Assembly (NCBI GenBank): GCA_036848175.1
Contig: DAIUKO010000002.1
Coordinates: forward strand, 21,564-85,563
Source: QHWF01 sp036848175
GTDB lineage: Bacteria; Acidobacteriota; Vicinamibacteria; Vicinamibacterales; CAVVIG01
DNA length: 64,000 bases
Direction of reading: 5' to 3'
Shown: positions 52,566 through 61,358 of the stretch, piece after piece
Position numbering within the stretch: the first letter of the stretch is position 1
Layout of the letters: each line of letters begins with the position of its first letter
The notes under the pieces: generated by a model
The model's input: the letters and a program-made list of their open reading frames with translations, nothing else
What the model was told of the DNA's origin: nothing
The model's database searches: none
Made by a program: the position numbers and the translations under genes

Positions 52566-53509
52566 CCGATGTCGCGGCGCCGCTCCGCACCGCCTTCGGC
52601 GATCGCATTCAAGCGAACGCGCCGCTGGCGCCGCTGACGACGTTTCGCGTCGGCGGTCCGGCCGACTTCCTGATCGAGACGCGCAGCAGCGACGAGATCG
52701 TCACGGCGCTGCAGCTCGCGCGGCGCGCCGGCGTGGCGGTGACGATGCTCGGCGGCGGATCGAACGTGCTCGTCGGCGACGCCGGCATTCGCGGGCTCGT
52801 GATCCGTCCGCGCGGCGGCGAGGTGCGTCCGCTCGGCACCGATCGCGTGGTCGCGGACGCTGCCGTCACGATCAACGGCCTGGTGCGCTGGACGATCAAT
52901 CATGGCCGCGCCGGCCTCGAAGCGTGGGCGGGCACGCCAGGCACGGTCGGCGGCGCGATCTTCGGCAACGCGCATTTCGGCGGCCGCTCGATCGGCGATC
53001 TCGTCGACCGCGTGCGGCTCGCCGCAACAGACGGCACTGTGAAAGAGGTGCCGGCCGATGCGATGGCCTTCGGCTACGATCGCAGCCGCTTGCAGACGAG
53101 CGGCGAAATCCTGTTGACCGCGAGCTTTCGCGTCGCCTCCGGCGATCCGGCGGCGCTGCGCGCCGTCGCCCGCCAGTCGCTCGCCTATCGCAAGCGGACG
53201 CAGCCGCTCGACACGCCGAGCGCCGGCTGCATCTTCCAGAATCCCGAACCGGGCCGCGACCGTGTGCCGGACGGCATCCCATGGTCGGCCGGTGCGCTCG
53301 TCGACCGCGCCGGCCTGAAGGGCGCGGCGCGCGGCGGCGCGCGCGTCTCGCCGACGCACGGCAACTTCGTCGTCAACGACGGATCGGCGACGGCCGCCGA
53401 CATCCGCCAATTGATCGAAGACTGCCGCGCGGCGGTCCGCGACCGCTTCGGTGTCGAGCTCCGCGACGAAATCGTCTATCTCGGCGCATTCGACACCAAC
53501 CACCAATGA
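52562..53509 (+). CDS. murB: UDP-N-acetylenolpyruvoylglucosamine reductase
   Basis: MurB reduces the enolpyruvyl group to form UDP-MurNAc. The 315-residue protein is of the type II (shorter) form: TTFRVGGPADFLIE, MLGGGSNVLVGDAGIRGLVI, GLEAWAGTPGTVGGAIFGNAHFGG, and the catalytic TPSAGCIFQNPEPG with Cys replacing the usual Ser, as seen in a subset of type II enzymes. Its end (FDTNHQ) runs into an ACCACCGACC repeat. It is followed by murA after 33 nt. Confidence 0.95.
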   Translation: MTDVAAPLRTAFGDRIQANAPLAPLTTFRVGGPADFLIETRSSDEIVTALQLARRAGVAVTMLGGGSNVLVGDAGIRGLVIRPRGGEVRPLGTDRVVADAAVTINGLVRWTINHGRAGLEAWAGTPGTVGGAIFGNAHFGGRSIGDLVDRVRLAATDGTVKEVPADAMAFGYDRSRLQTSGEILLTASFRVASGDPAALRAVARQSLAYRKRTQPLDTPSAGCIFQNPEPGRDRVPDGIPWSAGALVDRAGLKGAARGGARVSPTHGNFVVNDGSATAADIRQLIEDCRAAVRDRFGVELRDEIVYLGAFDTNHQ

Positions 53510-53542
53510 CCACCGACCAATGACCACTGACCTACGACCACC
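53496..53542 (+). repeat. GACCACCGACCA repeat
   Basis: Units like CCACCAATGA, CCACCGACCA, ATGACCACTG and ACGACCACC run from the last codons of murB to the murA ATG. Both stop and start codons are part of the repeat. Confidence 0.7.
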
Positions 53543-54799
53543 ATGTCCACGCTGCTGATTGAAGGCGGATACCCGCTCGCCGGATCGGTTGAAGTCGAAG
53601 GCAACAAGAACTCGGCGCTGCCGCTGCTGGCGGCGTGTCTGCTGACCACCGACGAATGCGTGCTGACCAACGTGCCGCGCATCAGCGACGTCGAGGTGAT
53701 GGCGCGCCTGCTGCTCGATGTCGGCGCGGAAGTCGAAGGCATCGGCAGCACGACGCTGAAGGTGCGCGCGCCGAAGATCGTGAAGGACGAGCCCGACGGC
53801 GCGCTGGTTGGACGACTGCGTGGGTCGGTGCTGCTGCTCGGTCCGCTGCTCGCGCGCCGCGGCCGCGCGCAGCTCGCGCCGCCGGGCGGCGATTTTCCGG
53901 CGCGCCGCACCATCGCGACGCATCTCGACTCGCTCGAAGCGATGGGTGCTCGCGTCATCGCCGGGCCGGGCCACGTCCTCGAAGCGCCGCGCGGGTTGAA
54001 CTCGACGTCGATCTATTTGTACGAGGCGTCGGTGACGGGGACGGAGACGGCGCTGCTCGCCGCCGCCGCGGCGAAAGGCGTGACGGAGATCCGCCACGCC
54101 GCCTGCGAACCACACGTCGTCGAGCTGTGTGCCTTTCTGACCAAGCTCGGCGCCCCCGTCACCGGCGCGGGCACGTCGACGATTCGCATCGAAGGCGGAT
54201 GCACGCTGCACGGCGCCGAGCATCGGCTGTGGGGCGACTACATCGAGGCGGGCAGTTGGGCGGTCGTCGCCGGTGTGACGAGTGCGGACCTCGACATCCA
54301 CGGCGCGCGTCCCGAAGACATGGAGGTCGTGGCGGCGGTCCTCAAGCGTATGGAGGTTCAATACGCGATCGACGGCGACGTCTTTCGAGTCAGGCAGTCC
54401 AGGCCGCGCGCCGCCGGCCGCATCACCACGGGACTGTGGCCGGGATTTCCGAGCGACATGGTGAGCCTCGTCACGGTCCTCGCGACGCAGGCCGAAGGGC
54501 AGACGCTCGTGCACGACTGGATGTACGAGCTGCGTCTCTTCGCGCTCGAGCAGTTGAGCAGCATGAGCGCGGATCTGTTCCTGTGCGATCCACACCGCAT
54601 CATCGTCAGCGGTCCGCGAAAGCTTCGCGGCCGCCCGCTCGACAGCCGCGATCTACGGTCGGGGATGGCGCTCATCGCCGCGGCGCTCGCCGCCGATGGG
54701 CAGAGTCGGCTGTCTCCCCTCGAAACGGTCGAACGCGGTTATGGTCGGTTAGTGGAGCGGCTGCAGGGGCTGGGCGCGAAGGTGGCGAAACTGCCCTAG
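53543..54799 (+). CDS. murA: UDP-GlcNAc 1-carboxyvinyltransferase (MurA family), Cys-to-Asp
   Basis: MurA transfers enolpyruvate from PEP to UDP-GlcNAc, the committed wall step. The 418-residue protein has GGYPLAGSVEVEGNKNSALPLLAACLL (the Lys22 equivalent), a conserved PGF-SDM motif (WPGFPSDMVSLVT, the catalytic Asp305 region), and the closing LRSGMALIAAALAADG. The loop that normally reads PGGC has PGGD; Asp117 occupies the Cys115 position and the neighbouring Arg is kept. In other bacteria (mycobacteria, Chlamydia) the same replacement gives active, fosfomycin-insensitive enzymes. The loop after it (FPARRTIA) differs from canonical MurA, so a paralogous role is possible. Confidence 0.88.
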   Translation: MSTLLIEGGYPLAGSVEVEGNKNSALPLLAACLLTTDECVLTNVPRISDVEVMARLLLDVGAEVEGIGSTTLKVRAPKIVKDEPDGALVGRLRGSVLLLGPLLARRGRAQLAPPGGDFPARRTIATHLDSLEAMGARVIAGPGHVLEAPRGLNSTSIYLYEASVTGTETALLAAAAAKGVTEIRHAACEPHVVELCAFLTKLGAPVTGAGTSTIRIEGGCTLHGAEHRLWGDYIEAGSWAVVAGVTSADLDIHGARPEDMEVVAAVLKRMEVQYAIDGDVFRVRQSRPRAAGRITTGLWPGFPSDMVSLVTVLATQAEGQTLVHDWMYELRLFALEQLSSMSADLFLCDPHRIIVSGPRKLRGRPLDSRDLRSGMALIAAALAADGQSRLSPLETVERGYGRLVERLQGLGAKVAKLP

Positions 54800-56592
54800 C
54801 GGCCGCCGCGGCCGCCCGGTTTTTTCGGCGCGGTCCCTGCCGGTCCTGGCTCGTCCTGCCGCTGCGGCTCCTGCCGCGGCGGCTCGATCGGCGGGAGATC
54901 GGCGATCGGCGCCAGCGAGTCGCGTCCCACTCTGAACGGCCGGAGATCCGCTTCGGTCAGATCCAGCACGCGGATGATGTGCGGCGTCAGCGTCAGGATG
55001 ATGTCGGTCTGATCGGTCGTCTTGGTGTTGTGCGCGAACAGTTTGCCGATGACCGGAATGTCGCTCAGCCCCGGGATGCCGGCCAGCGTCGTGCGCTCGT
55101 CGTCGCGGATCAGGCCGGCGAGCATGTTGGTCTCGCCTTCGCGCAGGCGAATCACCGTCTTGATTTCGCGATTGCCGAACGTCGGGAGATTCGCGTAGCC
55201 GGTACCGGAGATGCTCGTCACCGCAATCGTCAGCGCCAGCGACACGTCGTCGTCGTGATGCGTGCGCGGCGTGATGTCGATGTTGACGCCGATGTTTTCG
55301 TAGAGGTACGAGACGATCGGCTGCTGTGGCGTGCCGCCGGTCGCGATCGGCGCGAACGTCGTCTGCGGCACCGGAACCCGTTCACCGAAGCGGGCCTGCG
55401 CCGGCGACCCGTCCATCGTGCGCAGCTGCGGATTGGCGAGCGTCCGCGTATGCGCGTCGGTCTTGAGCAGCCGGTAATAGAGCGTCGGCAGGTTGGCAAA
55501 GAGCACGTCGGTCGGCGAGAGGTTCTTCAGCTTCTCCAGCGTCACCGTGTTGTTGGCGCCCTGATCGATGCCAACCGCACCGTTGATGCCGGGCGAACCC
55601 GGCGACGCGAGCTGCAGTCCGTACTCGAGCAGCCGGTTCCGATCGACTTCCAGCAACTCGACGTCGATGATGACTTCGGGCCGCGCCTTGTCGATCGCGG
55701 AGAGCACACGCGAGGCTGCGGCGATGCGTTCGGGCGTGTCCTTGATGGTCAGCGCGTTGGTTCCGGTGACCGGCGAGATACGGCGTGCATCGAGCACCAG
55801 CCGCAGCAGGTCCATCGTCTCCTTGAGATCGATGTTGCTGATGTAGAACGTCTTGACGACTTCCTCTTCGTACTCGCGGCGTTTGGCGGGCGTGTCCGGA
55901 ATGATGGCGATGGTTTTCGGCGCGGTGACGCGGATGAAGGTCCGCGTCGCGCCGGTGACCGAGTTGAGCGCGTCTTCGAGCGTCGCGTTCCTCAAGTCGA
56001 TGGTGATTGGCGCTTCGCGAAACGCCGGATCGAAGACGAGGCTGATGTTGGCCAGCCGGCTGATGGCCGTGAAGACGTCGCGGCTGCTCGCGTCGCGGAA
56101 GGTGAGCGACGCCGGCATCTTCACCCCCTGCGGCAGGTCCATGCCGGGCGGCGGCAGATCGCGCGTGCGCTCGATGAGCGTCTGCAGCTCGGTCTTGCCT
56201 TCGCGCGGAACGGCAATCTTCAAGCGCAGCTTGTTGCGCGTGGAGCGCAGCTGTTCGTCGATGTCGGCGTTGGTCGGGTTGAGCTCGGCGGCCGTTTCGT
56301 ACTCGATGAGCGCCTGATCGAGCTTCATCAGCGCCACGAGACGGCGGGCCTTCTGGAAATGGTCCTGCGACGCGCGAAGCTTGGCGCGCTCGAGCGCCAG
56401 GCGGGCGTCGAGATCGTCCGGGTTCAGGCGAACCGACTTGGAGTATTCGACGACAGCGCGGTCGTAGTCCTGCAGGCGTTCGGCGTCGCGGCCGGCCTTC
56501 AGCGCCGACGATGCGGCGCAGCCCGCCGTGACCGCTGTCGCGGCGAGCAGCCAGAGAAGTGGCTTACGGGCGAGACTCAGCGCTGACAACAT
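54796..56592 (-). CDS. Secretin-family lipoprotein (GspD/PilQ-like)
   Basis: A 598-residue outer-membrane secretin: lipoprotein signal ending TAGC (LARKPLLWLLAATAVTAGC), TPR-like repeats (about 30-115), then secretin N-domains (PASLTFRDASSRDVFTAISRLANISLVFDP; SRVLSAIDKARPEVIIDVELLEVDRNRLLEYG) and the C-terminal secretin channel (LRTMDGSPAQARFGERVPV; TVIRLREGETNMLAGLIRDDE; IPGLSDIPVIGKLF; DIILTLTPHIIRVLDL). The TPR front with a secretin suggests a type II or type IV pilus-type export channel. No other gsp/pil genes are adjacent. ATG 56592 is preferred over GTG 56601. Its start overlaps lolA, and its stop shares CTAG with the murA stop. Confidence 0.9.
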   Translation of the reverse strand: MLSALSLARKPLLWLLAATAVTAGCAASSALKAGRDAERLQDYDRAVVEYSKSVRLNPDDLDARLALERAKLRASQDHFQKARRLVALMKLDQALIEYETAAELNPTNADIDEQLRSTRNKLRLKIAVPREGKTELQTLIERTRDLPPPGMDLPQGVKMPASLTFRDASSRDVFTAISRLANISLVFDPAFREAPITIDLRNATLEDALNSVTGATRTFIRVTAPKTIAIIPDTPAKRREYEEEVVKTFYISNIDLKETMDLLRLVLDARRISPVTGTNALTIKDTPERIAAASRVLSAIDKARPEVIIDVELLEVDRNRLLEYGLQLASPGSPGINGAVGIDQGANNTVTLEKLKNLSPTDVLFANLPTLYYRLLKTDAHTRTLANPQLRTMDGSPAQARFGERVPVPQTTFAPIATGGTPQQPIVSYLYENIGVNIDITPRTHHDDDVSLALTIAVTSISGTGYANLPTFGNREIKTVIRLREGETNMLAGLIRDDERTTLAGIPGLSDIPVIGKLFAHNTKTTDQTDIILTLTPHIIRVLDLTEADLRPFRVGRDSLAPIADLPPIEPPRQEPQRQDEPGPAGTAPKKPGGRGGR

Positions 56593-57199
56593 CAACACCA
56601 CGCGGAATCTTGAACGCGAACTCCTTATCGGCCAACCCGACGTTCTGCTTCAGATTCTGGAAGGAAAAGCTCGATTTTCCGCCTTGCCCATCGACCGTGA
56701 CGAGCCCCCGGATGTCGAGGGACGCCGGATCGATGACGAGCACCAGCCAATCGTAGTCCCGTTGGCGGGTTTTTGGTACTAACTTCAGCGCCCGGCTCCC
56801 CGCGGGCATACCCTCGGGGAGATCGGCCAGCGTAGCGGTGAAGTCACGCGTCAGATTGCCCTTTCCCGCCAGGAAAAGCGTCGGAGTCGTCGCCTGGTCC
56901 TGGGGCGGGACGCTGGCGACAATCACCTGTTTGTCCCTGGGGATGTAGGAGTACATCTTCATCCCGTCGGACACGAACGACTTCTCCTCGGGCGCGGTGT
57001 ACTCCCATCGCATCTTGCCGGGTTTCTTGATCAGCAGGCGGCCGCGCTCGGTGATCTTCTTCTTCAAGACGCCGCCCTCATAGGTGTGGACGAAGTCGGC
57101 GGAAAAGTCTTTGATGCCGTCGTACTTTTTCTGAAGCGACTGCGCGAGCTCCGAGGCACTGACATCCGCGAGCGACAAGGCGAGAATCAAGGCGAGCAT
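56564..57199 (-). CDS. lolA: Outer-membrane lipoprotein carrier protein LolA
   Basis: LolA ferries lipoproteins across the periplasm. The 211-residue protein has a short hydrophobic signal (MLALILALSLADVSA) lacking the usual basic start, then LAQSLQKKYDGIKDFSADFVHTYEGGVLKKKITERGRLLIKKPGKMRWEYTAPEEKSFVSDGMKMYSYIPRD, typical LolA. It is upstream of the secretin lipoprotein, a plausible cargo, with a 29-nt overlap. A TGCTATCGT extended -10 lies 6 nt before the ATG, and an in-frame TGA just upstream fixes the start. Confidence 0.93.
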   Translation of the reverse strand: MLALILALSLADVSASELAQSLQKKYDGIKDFSADFVHTYEGGVLKKKITERGRLLIKKPGKMRWEYTAPEEKSFVSDGMKMYSYIPRDKQVIVASVPPQDQATTPTLFLAGKGNLTRDFTATLADLPEGMPAGSRALKLVPKTRQRDYDWLVLVIDPASLDIRGLVTVDGQGGKSSFSFQNLKQNVGLADKEFAFKIPRGVDVVSAESRP

Positions 57200-57205
57200 G
57201 GATCA

Positions 57206-57214
57206 ACGATAGCA
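57206..57214 (-). promoter_or_regulatory. lolA extended -10 TGCTATCGT (leaderless type)
   Basis: Minus-strand TGCTATCGT ends 6 nt before the lolA ATG. The in-frame TGA between them prevents an earlier start codon, so the message would begin at or beside the ATG. Confidence 0.5.
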
Positions 57215-57228
57215 CGCGGCCCGCGAAC

Positions 57229-59151
57229 CTATCGGCGGACGATCAACCGTGGCTGCGGCGCGAAGATGTTCGCCGCATAGGCCGTCCGGATGGGCTGGCC
57301 GCGATCGTCGAAGGCGACGAAGCTGAGGCCGCGCTCGACGATCAAGGTGTGGTGCCGCGCGGCGATGACGTGCCCGAACCCCATGCGACGAATGGTGTCG
57401 GACGTCAGCCACGACTCCATCCGGATTTCGACGCTGACTCCGCCGACGTCCGTGGTACGGCGAAACGGCGACGCGGCCGCGGCGATGTAGCGCGGAGGTT
57501 CGCCGACGCGTCCGGCTATCGCCGCGTAATCGCTGCCAGGCAGAAGCCACGGCGACTGGCTCGCCGTCAATGCCTGCAGCGCCTGTGTGAGATCGGCCTC
57601 GTCGATCGCGAGATCGCGCGACGGTTTGAGCAGACACAGCACGTACCGAGTGCCGGACGGCAGGTCGCGAACCGCGTCGGACAACATCGGAACAGCAACC
57701 CGCGTGTCGGGCACGACCGGCAACAGCGGACCGTAGGCGGCCGTCAGCGTCTTGGCCGCGCGCACGGTCAGCGTCACGTCGCGGCCGATTGCCGCGTTGT
57801 CGGCGACGAGCGCCGGCGCATACATCAGCACGCCCGGCAGCCCGGTGTGGGCGATTTCGGGCCGGACGATCTTTGCGAAGTAGGCGAGACCGTTCACCAA
57901 TTGCCAGTTGAGGTCGGTCAGTAGAATCTCGCGCCGATCGTCGAGGCCGGCAGTGAGCGCGCGCATGACCTCGTCCGGACGTCGATCGCGGCTGCGATCC
58001 AGCGCAGGAAAATCGTGATACGCACGACTGAGCGCGTAGATGCCGAGGCACGCTGCGGCGACCGGGACGGCATACCTGTTGAACCGTGCCGTCAGAGCGA
58101 CACCGCATCCAGCCAGGAGCGCGACGATGAGGTGCGACGGCAGGTAAAAGACATGCGCGTCGCCGACGTTGTAGCTGTACGCGAATCCGACATTGACGAC
58201 GTACAAGAGGACGAAGAGCAGCGCCCGCGTCCGATTCGTGATCGTCAGAAGCGCGAGACCCGCGATCGCCAGCAGCGGTCCGATAACGCCGAACTGCTGC
58301 CGCAAATCGAACCAGTACATCTCGAGATGATTGCGGAGGAGCGACCGCGGCACGTTCATCACCAGCGTGTCGCGCCAGTCCGACTTCGTGATGTCGAACC
58401 AGAAATGTTGGAGTCCTTCTGTGAAGCTCGCCGGCGGCTGCGGCATCAGCCAGAGCGTGCGGAACATCGGCGCGTACTGAAGCGCCCCGGCACAGGCACA
58501 GACGAGCGCCAGCGCGATCACGCGAGCGGCGAACATCGACCGCCATCCACCGGGCGCCGCCATCAAGAGGAACATGGTGAAGGCCGGCGCGAGCAGAATC
58601 ATCGAGAGGTGATTGCCGAAACCGACCGCGAACACCGTGAAGAACACCGCGAGCCGGCTCATCGACGGTCGCCGCTCCCATCGCAGCAGCAACAGGATGG
58701 TCAGTGCTGCGAACAAAATGTGAAGCGCATACACCTCGGCGATGATCGCCTGGCTCCAGAACGTGTACGACGCGGCAAACAGCAACGCCGCGGCCGCGCC
58801 GGCCAACACCGATCCAGCCAACTCGGCGCCAGCGAGGACGACGACCGCGCACGCGATGGCCGCCTGCACAGCGGACGCGAGGTTCAGCGCTCGCGCCGGT
58901 TCGAGGCCGCTGAGACGGACGAAGAGATTGCCGAGGGCGAAATAGAGCGGATAACCGGCACGCGGCGCGATGAGCGGCGAGCCGACCGTCGCTTGCAGAT
59001 ATCCGGTATCGCCGAAGTCGAAGCCAGGCAGCAGCGTGGCGCAGTACAGCGCGAACGCCCCCAGTCCGACGACGAGCGCCGCCGCCGCAGCCTGCCGCCG
59101 GCCGGCGCGCTCAGCGTCCGGCGCGCTTGCGGGCGATCGCGGCACGAACAT
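57229..59151 (-). CDS. DUF2723-family polytopic membrane protein
   Basis: A 640-residue protein with an N-terminal half of about 10-12 membrane helices and a C-terminal soluble domain (about 385-640). Its opening, YCATLLPGFDFGDTGYLQATVGSPLIAPRAGYPLYFALGNLFVRLSG, is the DUF2723 motif (acidic Asp pair and a Tyr-Pro-Leu loop), shared with TMEM260-type O-mannosyltransferases; a role in glycosyl transfer from a lipid-linked sugar is an inference. ATG 59151 overlaps the degenerate PolX gene (59111); a TTG 8 codons upstream is also open. No neighbours define the substrate. Confidence 0.85.
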   Translation of the reverse strand: MFVPRSPASAPDAERAGRRQAAAAALVVGLGAFALYCATLLPGFDFGDTGYLQATVGSPLIAPRAGYPLYFALGNLFVRLSGLEPARALNLASAVQAAIACAVVVLAGAELAGSVLAGAAAALLFAASYTFWSQAIIAEVYALHILFAALTILLLLRWERRPSMSRLAVFFTVFAVGFGNHLSMILLAPAFTMFLLMAAPGGWRSMFAARVIALALVCACAGALQYAPMFRTLWLMPQPPASFTEGLQHFWFDITKSDWRDTLVMNVPRSLLRNHLEMYWFDLRQQFGVIGPLLAIAGLALLTITNRTRALLFVLLYVVNVGFAYSYNVGDAHVFYLPSHLIVALLAGCGVALTARFNRYAVPVAAACLGIYALSRAYHDFPALDRSRDRRPDEVMRALTAGLDDRREILLTDLNWQLVNGLAYFAKIVRPEIAHTGLPGVLMYAPALVADNAAIGRDVTLTVRAAKTLTAAYGPLLPVVPDTRVAVPMLSDAVRDLPSGTRYVLCLLKPSRDLAIDEADLTQALQALTASQSPWLLPGSDYAAIAGRVGEPPRYIAAAASPFRRTTDVGGVSVEIRMESWLTSDTIRRMGFGHVIAARHHTLIVERGLSFVAFDDRGQPIRTAYAANIFAPQPRLIVRR

Positions 59152-60805
59152 CGGCGAGAGGTCGCGTGTTGACAACGTGTCTCGGCTCGACCCAGCCGCG
59201 CCGCGCGGTCACGATGCCGAGCCGCATCTGAAGCTCGAGCAGCTCCGCGCGGTGACAGTCGCTGTCAATCGCCAGCTGCGCACCCGCGGCGGCGGCGCGC
59301 CGCGCCAGCACGCCGTCGAGATCGAGGTGTGACGGTGCGCCGTCGACTTCGACGATCGTCTGCGTTTCGACGGCGAGTTCGAACAGGCGATCGTAATCGA
59401 GGTCGTAGCCCGCACGGTGCGGAACCAGACGATTGGTCGGATGCGTGATCATATTGACGAGCGGGTGGCGCATCGCGCTCTCGTACCGCTTCATCAGCTG
59501 ATCCGGCCCGTGGCCGGCGCGTTCGTGCAGCGAGACGAGCACGATGTCGAACTGCTCGAGCACGCGATCGGGAAAATCGAGACGGCCGTCGGGCAGAATA
59601 TCGACTTCGCAGCCGTGCAGAATCGCGATGTCGGCATGCCGTTCGCGCAGGTGATCGATTTCTTCGGCCTGCCGTTTGACGCCGTCAATCGAGAGGTTGC
59701 GGGAAGACGCCGACGTCGGCGAGTGATCGGTGATCGCCATGTACTCGTAGCCAAGCGCACGGCACTGGGCGACCATGATTTCGATCGAATCGCGGCCGTC
59801 GCTCCAGGTCGAATGCATGTGGAGATCGCCGCGGATGTCGCGCCGTGCGACGAGCGCGGGCAGGTCGCCGCGGCTCGCCATCGCCACCTCATCGTCGCCG
59901 TTGCGGATCTCGGACGGGATCGTCGGCAGGCCCAGCGCACGATAGATGTCATCTTCGACCGGCGCCTCCTGAAGATCGCCGTCGATCGTGTAGAGCCCGG
60001 ACGCCGTCAAGCGGAAGCCCGCGCCGAGGGCGTGCGCCTGCAGCGCGGCGAAATGCGCGCGCGAACCGGTCAGATGGAGCAGCGTTGCGCCCGCATTCGA
60101 TGGTTCGGGGAACCGCACGCCTACCTGCACCCGCTCGGTGAGGATATAGAGCCGCCGCGCGGTGCGGTGAAGACGCGAGACGTCGGGGAACTCGAGAATG
60201 TGGTCGATCGCTTCGTCCGGGTCGGCGAGCGAGGCGACGATCTCGATGTCGCCGACCATGTCTTGTCCGCGCCGCAGCGATCCGACCGGTTCCACCCACG
60301 CGACGCCGGAAAGCGATCGCAGATACCCGACGAACGGTTCGGCAATCGTCATGGCACGGCCGAGCGGAATCCGCGGGACCGCCGCACGAATCTCCGACAG
60401 CGCCGCGGCGACCGCGGTCTCCAGCGGCTCGCCGAAGCCGGCGACGCGGCGAAGCGTCTTCTCCTCGATCGCGGCCGCGATGTCCGTGGCGGACGTGACG
60501 TCGAGCGCGCGATGCACGGCGGCCAACTGCTCGATGGTGATCGCGCCCGATTCGATCAGCCAGCGCAGATCCGCCGGGATGTCGGCGAGCATCGACTCGA
60601 GCAGAACCCAGCCCCCGGCCTCGAACATCTGGCGAAGGCGACGCAACACGGCAGGATCGCTTCCCTCGGGAGGCTTGTCGAAGAGCGGGCCGAGGTCCGC
60701 GTCGGATTCGATGCGTAGAGTTCGGGTGAAGTCGGCGGCGCGCTTGAACAGCGACTCTTCGTCGACGTCTCCGCGAATGAACGCCAGCGCGGCAAGCTGC
60801 TGCAA
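59111..60805 (-). CDS. PolX paralogue with degenerate polymerase site
   Basis: A 564-residue relative of the PolX at 42137. The N-terminal helix-hairpin-helix part is weak and lacks clear GxG motifs. The palm keeps GSLRRG but reads GDIE (Asp186 kept, second Asp replaced by Glu188) and VGVRF where the third Asp should be (Gly229), so polymerisation is probably lost. The PHP nuclease domain looks intact: HMHSTWSDG (His329, His331), AITDHSPT, GCEVDI, LVSLHERA, ITHPTNR and DSDCHR. Thus it is likely an exonuclease or phosphoesterase only. Start uncertain: TTG 60805 is the only canonical codon, 51 nt after the rhodanese stop. Confidence 0.9.
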   Translation of the reverse strand: MQQLAALAFIRGDVDEESLFKRAADFTRTLRIESDADLGPLFDKPPEGSDPAVLRRLRQMFEAGGWVLLESMLADIPADLRWLIESGAITIEQLAAVHRALDVTSATDIAAAIEEKTLRRVAGFGEPLETAVAAALSEIRAAVPRIPLGRAMTIAEPFVGYLRSLSGVAWVEPVGSLRRGQDMVGDIEIVASLADPDEAIDHILEFPDVSRLHRTARRLYILTERVQVGVRFPEPSNAGATLLHLTGSRAHFAALQAHALGAGFRLTASGLYTIDGDLQEAPVEDDIYRALGLPTIPSEIRNGDDEVAMASRGDLPALVARRDIRGDLHMHSTWSDGRDSIEIMVAQCRALGYEYMAITDHSPTSASSRNLSIDGVKRQAEEIDHLRERHADIAILHGCEVDILPDGRLDFPDRVLEQFDIVLVSLHERAGHGPDQLMKRYESAMRHPLVNMITHPTNRLVPHRAGYDLDYDRLFELAVETQTIVEVDGAPSHLDLDGVLARRAAAAGAQLAIDSDCHRAELLELQMRLGIVTARRGWVEPRHVVNTRPLADVRAAIARKRAGR

Positions 60806-60856
60806 CGTACGCGAGAGGGATGCGGCCGGTTCGCGAGAGGTGCCTGAAATCGAACG

Positions 60857-61233
60857 TTAGCCTTTCAATGCGCCGGGTTCCGGTGGAGCTTGTTTGGGCG
60901 CTTCTTTCGTTTCGATGGGAAGATTGGCGGCCAGCCAGTCGACGATGCCGCCTTTCAGCGCAACCGCGCGATAGCCCTGACGGATCAGCTCGGCCGCGAC
61001 ATGCGAGCTCGCAAGCTCGTTCGGGTCTGAATCGTAGACGACGATCTCGCGATCGCGCGGAAACGGTGCCGCTGGATCGCCACTGCCGTAGCGCACGGCG
61101 CCGGGCAGCTTGACCGTACTGTGTTCGTAGGGATACTTCAGACGCGCGTCGACGATGATCGGCTGAGTGCCGTTGTCGAGGCGTTGCTTCAGATCTTCTT
61201 TGGAAATCCGCGGAACGGGCACGGCGTATTGTG
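60857..61233 (-). CDS. Rhodanese-like domain protein, 5'-truncated by assembly gap
   Basis: The visible 124 residues contain a rhodanese-homology domain (ISKEDLKQRLDNGTQPIIVDARLKYPYEHSTVKLPGAV; GYRAVALKGGIVDWLAANLP) with a Pro/Lys/Glu-rich tail (ETKEAPKQAPPEPGAL). The catalytic loop, which should carry Cys after the strand IVVY, reads DSDPNE, so sulfur transfer is unlikely. The start lies beyond the 100-N gap. The stop is near the PolX-like gene, so they are probably cotranscribed. Confidence 0.8.
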
Positions 61234-61333
61234 NNNNNNNNNNNNNNNNNNNNNNNNNNNNNNNNNNNNNNNNNNNNNNNNNNNNNNNNNNNNNNNNNNN
61301 NNNNNNNNNNNNNNNNNNNNNNNNNNNNNNNNN
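61234..61333. other. Scaffold gap of 100 N
   Basis: Exactly 100 undetermined bases, the usual placeholder for unknown length. Gene order across it is not certain, and the reading frame cannot be followed through it. Confidence 1.
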
Positions 61334-61358
61334 GACACGCTCAGGATGAGGGACTGCT

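Noticed and set aside
53219..53260. MurB with Cys instead of Ser as a defect
   Set aside because: A Cys at this position (SAGC) occurs in some type II MurB enzymes and is not clearly a loss of function.
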